From the NCBI GenBank assembly GCA_947487325.1, contig CANKWG010000081.1, positions 1 to 9,351 of the forward strand: a DNA stretch of 9,351 bases. The letters run 5' to 3'. Under the pieces are notes generated by a model. That model searched no databases, was not told where the DNA came from, and worked only from the letters and a program-made list of their open reading frames with translations. Below, in pieces: positions 1-6,398 of this stretch (position 1 is its first letter; each line of letters starts with the position of its first letter). The translations under genes and the position numbers were made by a program. This DNA is from Oxalobacteraceae bacterium (GTDB taxonomy: Bacteria > Pseudomonadota > Gammaproteobacteria > Burkholderiales > Burkholderiaceae_D).

Positions 1-482
1 ACGTCGCCATAGCTGGGCGACGTTACTTGCTGCGAAGCGGCCAAGAGGCTTTCGAGACAGCGGTTGAAAAAATCGGGCCGTGGTCGATTGCCGCTCTGCT
101 CTTGACGCTGGTATTGCTGTTTGCATTTCAGGGTCAGGCCATCATTCGACAGCCGTTAGTGATTGCGCTCTTGGCAGTACCGATTCTAATTCAGGTATTT
201 TTTAATTCAGCACTGGCCTACTGGCTCAATCGCAAGCTGGGCGAATCACATAGCGTGGCTTGCCCTTCCGCGCTGATTGGCGCATCGAATTTTTTCGAGT
301 TGGCCGTGGCGGCGGCGATCAGTCTGTTCGGTTTTGAATCCGGTGCGGCGCTGGCGACCGTCGTGGGTGTGCTGATTGAAGTGCCCGTCATGCTACTGGT
401 GGTACACATCGTAAACCGCAGCCGCAACTGGTATGAGCAGGGTGCGCATTCAGTGGCAACATCCGAAGCAACCAAACCGTAA
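1..482 (+). CDS. acr3: ACR3-family arsenite efflux permease, 3' part (5' end outside window)
   Basis: This is the C-terminal 159 residues of an arsenite/H+ antiporter of the ACR3 (bile/arsenite/riboflavin transporter) family, an inner-membrane protein that expels As(III). The frame is open from position 3 to the TAA at 480-482. A TTG at 27 is not a credible start, because upstream codons read on as family-like sequence ending in GRRYLL. About four hydrophobic helices are visible. The stretch ALIGASNFFELAVAAAISLF, followed by FESGAALATVVGVLIEVPVM, is the highly conserved end of ACR3 proteins and contains the family-conserved Glu in the LIEVP segment. The conserved TM4 cysteine lies outside the window. 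A hydrophilic tail (NRSRNWYEQ...) closes the protein. Other ars genes probably lie upstream, out of sight. It converges on phoR with 53 bp between the stop codons. The family call is secure; the substrate is inferred from the family. Confidence 0.9.
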   Translation, partial: VAIAGRRYLLRSGQEAFETAVEKIGPWSIAALLLTLVLLFAFQGQAIIRQPLVIALLAVPILIQVFFNSALAYWLNRKLGESHSVACPSALIGASNFFELAVAAAISLFGFESGAALATVVGVLIEVPVMLLVVHIVNRSRNWYEQGAHSVATSEATKP

Positions 483-535
483 GTGGCGCGAACAATCATT
501 CAGACGATCGTTAAGACCAACGTGCAAACAGCCGC
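483..535. other. Short convergent intergenic region, no clear terminator
   Basis: This 53-bp spacer separates the stop codons of acr3 (plus strand) and phoR (minus strand). I looked for a GC-rich hairpin with a T-run on either strand and found none. The only symmetry is a short self-complementary ACGATCGT. Transcripts from both sides may run into each other or terminate by Rho. Confidence 0.6.
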
Positions 536-1834
536 TCAGGCCAGTTTAACGCGTGCGAGTGCCGGAAACTGAATGGTGAAGTTGCTACCCTTGCCAGCTT
601 CTGACTCGACGCGTAGCTGCGCGTCATGGCGTGCCAGCACGTGCTTGACGATCGCAAGCCCCAGACCGGTACCTTGCGTTTCGCGAGACCGACCTTTATC
701 AACACGATAAAAGCGCTCGGTCAGGCGCGCGATATGCTCTGGCTTGATACCGATACCGGTATCGCTGACTGAGCAGCAAGGGCCTTGTACACTTTCAAAC
801 CAACGTATCGTGATGTCGCCACCTTCCGGGGTGTAACGCACAGCATTGGACACCAGATTCCCGATCGCACTGCGAAGCTCGTCATGACTCCCTTTGAGTC
901 GCGGTCCGTTGAACTCCAGACTGACTTTGTGTCTACCCGCAGACAATGCCTCACCTTCGGCACGCACCTGCTCCAGCAGTCTGTGCATATCGAGTACTTC
1001 TTCACGAACTGGAAAATCCAGTGACTCCAGACGGGTGAGTACCAGCATGTCATCCACCAGATTTTGCATGCGCTGCCCTTGATCAACCATGAGCTCCAGA
1101 TGTCGGGCGCGCGTCTGCGGATCAAGATCGGGCTGCATGTGAGCGATTTCGAGAAAGCCGTTGATGACGGTGAGAGGCGTTCGTAATTCATGCGATGCAT
1201 TCGCGATGAAATCACGACGCATCTGCTCTATCCTGTCCACATCCGTCACATCATGCGTGACCAGAATCTGACGCCGGTTTTCGAAGGGGATGAGGCGAAC
1301 AATTAACTTGCGCTCATCCAGTTTCAGCGTGAGCGGCTCATCGTAACGTCCGAGAATAATGTAATCAATGAATTCAGGGCTGCGTACCAAGTTGGTGACA
1401 CGCATACCCTTGTCCTTGGCCATGCTGAGCCCGAGATGTTGCTCGGCAACCGGATTGCACCATTCAAGGAAGAGAACGTCATCCATGATGACGACACCAT
1501 CAGGTAGCTGGCTCATCGCCAGACGAAAACGAGACAGCCATTCAGCCAGCTCATTGCGACTGCGCTCGTCATCACGACGCAAGCGGTACAGCTTGGCAAA
1601 GATCTCTGTCCAGGCTCCCCAGCCATCGCCCAAGCGAACTTCCTCAGGCTGGTCAAGCCAGAGAGACAGCTGGTACATATGCCGCAGCTGCATGATCACC
1701 AGCAGTGTGAGCACAACCAAAGAGATGGCAAGGCCGATGGTCAAGTTCCACAAAGACCAGCCAGCCAGTCCGGCACCCCAAATCAGTATGAACCGAACAA
1801 ATACCGGAATCCAAAACAACGAGCGAGGCGTCAT
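536..1834 (-). CDS. phoR: Phosphate regulon sensor histidine kinase PhoR
   Basis: PhoR is a 432-aa membrane-bound histidine kinase that phosphorylates PhoB when phosphate is scarce and dephosphorylates it when phosphate is plentiful. Two hydrophobic segments lie at about residues 12-30 and 32-50 with almost no periplasmic loop, as is usual for PhoR, which senses phosphate through Pst/PhoU rather than a periplasmic domain. A PAS domain spans about 103-195. The H-box ASHELRTPL carries the phospho-accepting His215. The N-box (NLVSNAVRYTPEGG) starts near 327, G1 is DTGIG at 358-362, an F-box ERFYRVD follows at 373-379, and G2 is GTGLGLAIVKH at 388-398, so the kinase looks fully functional. It is the last gene of the operon, 12 bp after phoB. 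No Shine-Dalgarno is visible in that gap (TTCCTTTTTTGC), so translation may depend on coupling to phoB. Family and role are secure. Confidence 0.95.
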   Translation of the reverse strand: MTPRSLFWIPVFVRFILIWGAGLAGWSLWNLTIGLAISLVVLTLLVIMQLRHMYQLSLWLDQPEEVRLGDGWGAWTEIFAKLYRLRRDDERSRNELAEWLSRFRLAMSQLPDGVVIMDDVLFLEWCNPVAEQHLGLSMAKDKGMRVTNLVRSPEFIDYIILGRYDEPLTLKLDERKLIVRLIPFENRRQILVTHDVTDVDRIEQMRRDFIANASHELRTPLTVINGFLEIAHMQPDLDPQTRARHLELMVDQGQRMQNLVDDMLVLTRLESLDFPVREEVLDMHRLLEQVRAEGEALSAGRHKVSLEFNGPRLKGSHDELRSAIGNLVSNAVRYTPEGGDITIRWFESVQGPCCSVSDTGIGIKPEHIARLTERFYRVDKGRSRETQGTGLGLAIVKHVLARHDAQLRVESEAGKGSNFTIQFPALARVKLA

Positions 1835-1846
1835 GCAAAAAAGGAA

Positions 1847-2536
1847 TTATTTCTCAGAAAGCATGTAGCCTACACTACGTACGGTCTTGATGAGGGAATC
1901 GGCCCGACCGAGGGCCTTGCGAAGCCGCAAGATATGGACATCCACCGTTCTCTCTTCCAGAACGGCATGATCGCCCCAAACTTTGTCGAGCAGCTGGCCA
2001 CGGGTGAAGACTCTTTCGGGATGCGCGATCAGGAATCTGAGCAGCTTGAATTCGGCGTGGCCGATTTCCACTGGCTCATCATCGATGCTGACCCGACAGC
2101 TCACCGGATCGACGGTCAGCGGCCCAGCCTTCATCGCGAGCTCGGCATGCTCGGGCATTTTGCGGCGTATGAGGGCCTTGATACGGGCGGTCAGCTCGCG
2201 CGGAGAAAAAGGTTTGGTGATGTAATCATCGGCGCCCTGATCGAGCCCCGCGACCTTGTCCTCTTCCATGCTTTTTGCGGTCAGCATGATCACAGGCAGC
2301 GTGTTGAAATTACGATCGCTGCGGATACGGGACAATAACTTCAGCCCTGACTGATCAGGCAACATCCAATCCAGCAGAATCAGCTGAGGACGTTTGTTCT
2401 GAAGATAAGTCCAAGCATCTGCCGTGTTGTGTACGGCATCCACTGCCCAGCCAGCCCCCTTCAGCGAAAAGGAGACCAACTCGACGATGGGAATCTCGTC
2501 TTCAACGATCAGGATCGTGGGTTCGGTGATGGCCAT
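1847..2536 (-). CDS. phoB: Phosphate regulon response regulator PhoB
   Basis: PhoB is a 229-aa OmpR/PhoB-class transcription factor that, once phosphorylated by PhoR, binds Pho boxes and activates phosphate-starvation genes. The receiver domain occupies about residues 6-122, with acidic pocket E12/D13, phospho-accepting D56 (in LILLDWMLP), T86 and K108 (ITKPFSPREL). The winged-helix DNA-binding domain covers about 135-228. Its recognition helix region RTVDVHILRLRKAL is nearly the same as in E. coli PhoB as I recall it, so the DNA target should be a classic Pho box. The length is normal. The start ATG is preceded by GAGG only 2 nt away, a rather tight ribosome binding site. The gene follows phoU after 53 bp, the longest gap inside the operon. 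Confidence 0.96.
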   Translation of the reverse strand: MAITEPTILIVEDEIPIVELVSFSLKGAGWAVDAVHNTADAWTYLQNKRPQLILLDWMLPDQSGLKLLSRIRSDRNFNTLPVIMLTAKSMEEDKVAGLDQGADDYITKPFSPRELTARIKALIRRKMPEHAELAMKAGPLTVDPVSCRVSIDDEPVEIGHAEFKLLRFLIAHPERVFTRGQLLDKVWGDHAVLEERTVDVHILRLRKALGRADSLIKTVRSVGYMLSEK

Positions 2537-2570
2537 AACCTCAGTGACTTACCATGCACGGCCGTTTATA

Positions 2571-2593
2571 GGGCCGATTAGTGGGCCGATTAG
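2571..2593. repeat. 11-bp direct repeat overlapping the end of phoU
   Basis: GGGCCGATTAG occurs at 2571-2581 and again at 2583-2593 (plus-strand reading), a tandem duplication with a 12-bp period. The second copy contains the phoU stop codon (TAA on the minus strand, 2590-2592), so the duplication lies in the phoU-phoB spacer. A partial further resemblance (CGGCCG) lies just beyond at about 2560. It is probably a replication-slippage duplication; no binding protein is evident. Confidence 0.7.
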
Positions 2594-3291
2594 AGGGACT
2601 CTTGCTGAGAAGACGCATAGTCGGTGTGGCGAATATCCTTGCCTCCCACGATGTAGATCACGTACTCGGCAATGTTTTTGGCATGATCACCAATACGTTC
2701 GATAGCCTTAGCGACCCACAGCGTGTCAAGTGAAGCAGAAATAGTGCGTGGATCTTCCATCATGAAGGTGACGGCGTTACGCATCACAGCACGGTATTCG
2801 ATATCGATTTCCTCATCACCCAGAATCAAGCGCGTTGCCTGCTTTTCATCCAGACGAGCAAATGCGTCCAGTGCGCCATGCAATTGACGACCCGCGGAAG
2901 AAGCCATGACGCGCACTGTCTCTTCATGGGCGATCGGTACCGCACCACGCTCATTCAAGGCGCGCGCGGCACGGGCAATTTTGGTCGCCTCATCACCAAT
3001 ACGCTCGAGATCCGTAATGATCTTGATCGTGGCCATCACAGTCCGCAAATCATTCGCAGCCGGTTGCCGCTTGACGATCAAATGACTACAAGCGTCATCC
3101 AGCTGAACCTCGAGGGTGTTCACTTCCTCGTCGGTAGCCTTAATACGCGCGGCTTCCTTGACATCAAGCGTCCGAAAACAAAGCATCGCATCATGGAATT
3201 GCTTTTCTACGAGTCCACCCATCTGCAGGACCCGCGAGCGAATCGCCTCAAGATCGAGCTCGTATTGTCTGGAAGAGTGTTCGTTTGGCAT
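2590..3291 (-). CDS. phoU: Phosphate signalling regulator PhoU
   Basis: PhoU is a 233-aa cytoplasmic all-helical protein that connects the Pst transporter with PhoR and holds the kinase in its inhibitory state when phosphate is sufficient. Two repeated three-helix PhoU domains are visible, each ending in the family's metal-binding signature: DLERIGDEATKIA (ERIGD at 96-100) and AIERIGDHAKNIAEY (ERIGD at 198-202). Length and order match the family. The ATG at 3289-3291 is preceded by GGAG with a 6-nt spacer, and the gene follows pstB after 16 bp, fitting a single pst-pho transcript. An 11-bp duplication touches its stop codon. Loss of PhoU typically causes constitutive Pho expression in model bacteria (family knowledge). 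Confidence 0.95.
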   Translation of the reverse strand: MPNEHSSRQYELDLEAIRSRVLQMGGLVEKQFHDAMLCFRTLDVKEAARIKATDEEVNTLEVQLDDACSHLIVKRQPAANDLRTVMATIKIITDLERIGDEATKIARAARALNERGAVPIAHEETVRVMASSAGRQLHGALDAFARLDEKQATRLILGDEEIDIEYRAVMRNAVTFMMEDPRTISASLDTLWVAKAIERIGDHAKNIAEYVIYIVGGKDIRHTDYASSQQESL

Positions 3292-3307
3292 AGCGGTCTC
3301 CGTGGCA

Positions 3308-4108
3308 TCAACCGAAACGACCGGTGATGTAGTCCTGCGTTTCTTTTTTGCTGGGGTTCAGAAAAATCTTATCGGTCTCACCGAACTCTACCAGTTCTCC
3401 CAAATACATGTACGCAGTGAAATCCGAGCAGCGTGCTGCCTGCTGCATATTGTGCGTGACGATGGTAATTGTGTAGTCTTCCTTGAGCTCGCTGATCAGC
3501 TCTTCAATCTTGACAGTGGAAATCGGATCCAGCGCCGAAGTGGGCTCGTCCAGCAAGAGCACATCTGGCTTCACAGCCACGGCACGAGCGATACACAAAC
3601 GCTGCTGCTGACCACCCGACAGAGACAAGCCACTCTTGTGAAGCTTGTCTTTCACTTCTGTCCACAGCGCCGCTTTGTTCAGCGCCCACTCCACCCGCTC
3701 ATCCATCTCGCCGCGGGTCAGGTTTTCATACAGACGCACGCCAAAGGCGATGTTTTCATAGATCGACATCGGAAACGGCGTTGGCTTTTGGAACACCATG
3801 CCTATCTTCGCGCGCAACACGTTCACATCGACATCGGCATCCAGAATATTGCGTCCGCTGTACATGATGACGCCCTCGGCGCGCTGGCCTGGATACAGGT
3901 CATACATGCGATTAAGCGTGCGCAGCAGTGTCGACTTGCCGCAGCCGGACGGGCCAATGAATGCAGTGACTTTTCTCTCGTAGATATCCAGATTGATATC
4001 TTTAAGGCCTTGAAACTGCCCGTAAAAAAAATTCAGATCTTGAACCTGCAAGGTTGTGGTGAACGAAGCCGTATCCATCTTCTCATGCGTTGGTATCGCG
4101 AATTCCAT
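3308..4108 (-). CDS. pstB: Phosphate ABC transporter ATP-binding protein PstB
   Basis: PstB is the 266-aa ATPase that powers high-affinity phosphate import, acting as a dimer on the cytoplasmic face of PstA-PstC. All nucleotide-binding elements are present: Walker A GPSGCGKST (52-60), Q-loop Gln107 in GMVFQKPTPFPMSI (a PstB-typical stretch), signature LSGGQQQR (163-170), Walker B VLLLDEPTSALDP (from 183) and the H-loop His219 in VTHNMQQA. The PstB-characteristic ending (FLNPSKKETQDYITGRFG) is intact. The start ATG sits 9 bp after the pstA stop, and the stop codon itself overlaps a strong AGGAG. A shorter start at Met11 is possible, but the upstream ATG has the better-placed ribosome binding site. 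Function is secure. Confidence 0.97.
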   Translation of the reverse strand: MEFAIPTHEKMDTASFTTTLQVQDLNFFYGQFQGLKDINLDIYERKVTAFIGPSGCGKSTLLRTLNRMYDLYPGQRAEGVIMYSGRNILDADVDVNVLRAKIGMVFQKPTPFPMSIYENIAFGVRLYENLTRGEMDERVEWALNKAALWTEVKDKLHKSGLSLSGGQQQRLCIARAVAVKPDVLLLDEPTSALDPISTVKIEELISELKEDYTITIVTHNMQQAARCSDFTAYMYLGELVEFGETDKIFLNPSKKETQDYITGRFG

Positions 4109-4117
4109 TTCCTACTC

Positions 4118-4993
4118 CTATCCCTGTTTCTGGCCAGCCGCCGCGATAAGACGCGACAAAATATTCAGACCCAATACGCTGAAGGTAATTAGTAACGCAC
4201 CGCCCCAGGCCAGCTCGCGCCAGTTGTCATAGGGACTCATCGCAAACTGGAAAATCACCACGGGCAAGTTCGCCAGCGGCGTATTCATGTCGGCACTGAA
4301 AAACTGATTGTTCAGCGCAGTAAACAAGAGAGGTGCTGTCTCGCCGGAGATGCGGGCTACCGCGAGCAATACACCGGTCAAGACACCGGCCTTGACAGCG
4401 CGTAGGCGAACCATGGTGGCGACCTTCCAGCGTGGCGCTCCTAATGCAAAAGCCGCCTCACGCAGGCTGCTGGGGACCAATATGAGCATGTTGTCTGTGG
4501 TGCGCACCACCACCGGTATTGCAATGAGGGCAATCGCAAAGCTACCCGCCCAACCGGAGAAGTGGCGCACGTTGGCCACATAAATCGCATAAATGAACAA
4601 ACCGATCACGATCGAAGGCGCAGACAGCATGACATCGGTCACGAATCGGGTGATTTGTGCGAATCGGCTTTCCTCACCGTATTCTGCAAGGTAGATACCC
4701 GCAAAAATACCGATAGGGGTGCTAATCAGCGTTGCGGTACCGACCATCAGCAGACTGCCAACAATAGGGTTGAGCAGACCACCACCCTCGCTACCGGGGG
4801 CTGGCGTTGTTTTCGTAAAGAAATCCGCATCAATGGCGCCAAGCCCGTTAATGACGAGCACAGTCAATATCCATAACAGAAACATCAGCCCCGTCGACAT
4901 CGCTGCCACAGATAAAGTGATACCTATCCTGTGTCGTAGCAAGCGCGCACGATAAATGGGATTGTCAGACTTGAGTACTGCGACCGGGTTCAT
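4118..4993 (-). CDS. pstA: Phosphate ABC transporter permease PstA
   Basis: PstA is one of the two inner-membrane permeases forming the phosphate channel with PstC. The protein has 291 residues and about six hydrophobic helices (near residues 27-50, 76-104, 118-142, 150-173, 200-225 and 262-285). The EAA loop that contacts PstB reads LREAAFALGAPRWKVATMV (177-195), followed by the PstA-typical ARISGETAPLLFTA. The cytoplasmic N-terminus is basic (YRARLLRHR). The start ATG overlaps the pstC stop in an ATGA (4990-4993), and a very strong GGGGAGGG lies 6 nt upstream inside pstC, so the two permeases are translationally coupled, as expected for a 1:1 complex. Nothing looks damaged. Confidence 0.96.
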   Translation of the reverse strand: MNPVAVLKSDNPIYRARLLRHRIGITLSVAAMSTGLMFLLWILTVLVINGLGAIDADFFTKTTPAPGSEGGGLLNPIVGSLLMVGTATLISTPIGIFAGIYLAEYGEESRFAQITRFVTDVMLSAPSIVIGLFIYAIYVANVRHFSGWAGSFAIALIAIPVVVRTTDNMLILVPSSLREAAFALGAPRWKVATMVRLRAVKAGVLTGVLLAVARISGETAPLLFTALNNQFFSADMNTPLANLPVVIFQFAMSPYDNWRELAWGGALLITFSVLGLNILSRLIAAAGQKQG

Positions 4994-6039
4994 TTGCTAC
5001 CCTCCCCTTTGCCCATCTGCAGCAGCATGAACTTCGCAGCTGCGAGCACGATGAAAGTAATGACAAACAAAATCAGACCCAGGGCAAACAAGGATGAAAT
5101 GTGCAATCCTGCCTCAGCTTCAGCAAACTCATTGGCCAGTGTCGATGCAATACTGTTACCCGCTGCGAACAGCGACCACGAAAGTTTGTGCGCATTACCG
5201 ATCACAAAGGTAATCGCCATGGTTTCACCCAGAGCACGACCCAGCCCCAGCATGACACCGCCGACCACACCAACCCGTGTGTACGGCAGTACGATTCTGC
5301 GGACGACTTCCCAACGCGTGCAACCCAGCGCGTAAGCAGACTCCTTCAACACTGCCGGGCAGGTCTCAAATACGTCACGCATGACCGACGCAATGAAAGG
5401 AATGATCATGACGGCCAAGATGATGCCGGCCGTCAGCATGCCGATACCCATCATCGGCCCTTGAAACAGTTCACCAATCACAGGTATTTGACCCAGCGTT
5501 GCCTTCAGCAAGGGCTGCACATGATCCGCGAAGAAAGGGGCAAAAATAAACAGTCCCCACATGCCGTAAATAATGCTGGGCACGCCGGCCAGCAACTCAA
5601 TAGCGGTGCCCAAGGGGCGCTTCAACCAGACAGGGCAAATCTCTGTCAAAAACAAAGCAATACCAAAACTGACTGGAAATGCGATCATCAGTGCAAGTAA
5701 AGACGTGACCAAGGTGCCGGCAATCGCGATCATTGCACCGTATTCGTTATTAACCGGATCCCACTCGATGCGGGTAACAAACCCTGGACCAAATTTTTCA
5801 AACGCGGGTATGGCGTTAATGACCAGTGACACCATAATCCCGACCAGAGCCAGGAGCACCAGCAAAGCAAAGCTGAATGTGATTTTATGGAAGATAAAGT
5901 CCTGCCATTTGGCAGATGATGTCGCGCTTGGCATGCCTTTGGCGTTTGCGGCTGGCGCAGCGAGCGAACCAGACTGGGGCTGTTGAGCACTCATGGGCGT
6001 CAGGGCCTCGGGGTACGTGATTGGATGATTTGGATTCAC
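4990..6039 (-). CDS. pstC: Phosphate ABC transporter permease PstC
   Basis: PstC is the second inner-membrane permease of the Pst importer. About six hydrophobic helices are visible (near residues 54-75, 103-125, 142-168, 201-220, 255-280, 316-338). The ATPase-contacting EAA loop is ESAYALGCTRWEVVRRIVLP (233-252), followed by the family signature GRALGETMA. The longest form (349 aa) begins at a GTG (6037-6039) with a GGGG run directly abutting it, which is not a usable ribosome binding site spacing. An ATG at 5992-5994 (residue 16, reading MSAQQPQSG) has a GAGG 11 nt upstream and agrees better with the inferred transcription start, so the true protein may have 334 residues. The first 45 residues are Ser/Ala/Pro/Gln-rich and cytoplasmic. 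It is the first gene of the operon; pstS, usually immediately upstream, is absent. Family call secure, start uncertain. Confidence 0.95.
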   Translation of the reverse strand: MNPNHPITYPEALTPMSAQQPQSGSLAAPAANAKGMPSATSSAKWQDFIFHKITFSFALLVLLALVGIMVSLVINAIPAFEKFGPGFVTRIEWDPVNNEYGAMIAIAGTLVTSLLALMIAFPVSFGIALFLTEICPVWLKRPLGTAIELLAGVPSIIYGMWGLFIFAPFFADHVQPLLKATLGQIPVIGELFQGPMMGIGMLTAGIILAVMIIPFIASVMRDVFETCPAVLKESAYALGCTRWEVVRRIVLPYTRVGVVGGVMLGLGRALGETMAITFVIGNAHKLSWSLFAAGNSIASTLANEFAEAEAGLHISSLFALGLILFVITFIVLAAAKFMLLQMGKGEGSK

Positions 6040-6045
6040 CCCCAG

Positions 6046-6079
6046 AATCTAACGGGGCAATATGACGCGTATGTTACAA
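6046..6079 (-). promoter_or_regulatory. Putative Pho box and -10 element of the pst-pho operon
   Basis: On the minus strand, TTGTAACATACGCGTCAT (6079-6062) resembles a Pho box, the PhoB target of two CTGTCAT-like 7-mers separated by 4 bp. The first half-site (TTGTAAC) matches 4 of 7 and the second (GCGTCAT) 5 of 7. Exactly 10 bp further comes TAGATT (6051-6046), a 4-of-6 match to TATAAT. That spacing is the usual one when a Pho box replaces the -35 element. Transcription would begin near 6039. The half-sites are degenerate, so this is a reasoned prediction supported by position and geometry, not certainty. Confidence 0.5.
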
Positions 6080-6105
6080 GACCACGCTTCTGACCAGCCG
6101 ACTTA

Positions 6106-6120
6106 TTTCAATAATTGAAA
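6106..6120. repeat. Perfect 15-bp AT-rich palindrome upstream of pst promoter
   Basis: TTTCAATAATTGAAA consists of two perfect 7-bp arms around one central base. It lies about 75 bp upstream of the predicted pst transcription start and 48 bp downstream of the DUF1289 stop. It could be a dimeric regulator's operator or an AT-rich upstream promoter element. It is not a terminator, since the arms are AT-only apart from one C/G pair and no T-run follows. Confidence 0.45.
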
Positions 6121-6167
6121 TTTTGTGGAACCTACCCGGCAGAACGCGGGGTGAATTCCGCGAATTA

Positions 6168-6359
6168 TCAAGTGTTTCGGCGCGGATAACCCTCGGCCGT
6201 AATACGGTCCCAGACCACTTCTTTCTCATCGGGATTCATAAAGACCCACTCGGCGACCTCAGCCACCGTGCGACCGCAACCCCGGCAAATGTCATCGAAG
6301 GTGGTGGAACAGACCGCCACACAGGGTGTATCAGGACGTTCAGAGACAGGTTGCATCAT
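6168..6359 (-). CDS. DUF1289 family small four-cysteine protein
   Basis: This is a 63-residue protein of unknown function. It matches the DUF1289 pattern: PCVAVCSTTFDDICRGCGRT, then WVFMNPDEKEVVWDRI. Four cysteines in a CX3C (13, 17) and CX2C (25, 28) arrangement suggest a small zinc or iron-sulfur site, though metal binding is inferred. There is no signal peptide or membrane segment. Two consecutive ATGs begin the frame (6357-6359 and 6354-6356); AAGG lies only 2 nt from the first and 5 nt from the second, so the second is the likelier start (62 aa). It follows the xdhC-like gene by 39 bp on the same strand and is probably cotranscribed with it. A weak 5-bp GC hairpin (6145-6162) past its stop has no T-run, so readthrough towards pstC is possible. 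Confidence 0.85.
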   Translation of the reverse strand: MMQPVSERPDTPCVAVCSTTFDDICRGCGRTVAEVAEWVFMNPDEKEVVWDRITAEGYPRRNT

Positions 6360-6398
6360 TGCCTTGAGGCACTCGGTACCACATTCATTGATCGGCCC

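Noticed and set aside
1679..2338. 219-codon plus-strand frame opposite phoB/phoR
   Set aside because: It is an antisense shadow of two well-conserved regulators; composition alone keeps it open.
3116..4192. 358-codon plus-strand open frame
   Set aside because: It is antisense to pstB and phoU, both of which have complete catalytic or metal-binding motifs. Its translation is rich in R/H/Q/S with no recognisable domain, typical of a shadow frame.
6145..6162. CGCGG/CCGCG inverted repeat as a DUF1289 terminator
   Set aside because: It has only a 5-bp stem with an 8-nt loop and no following T-run, too weak to call.
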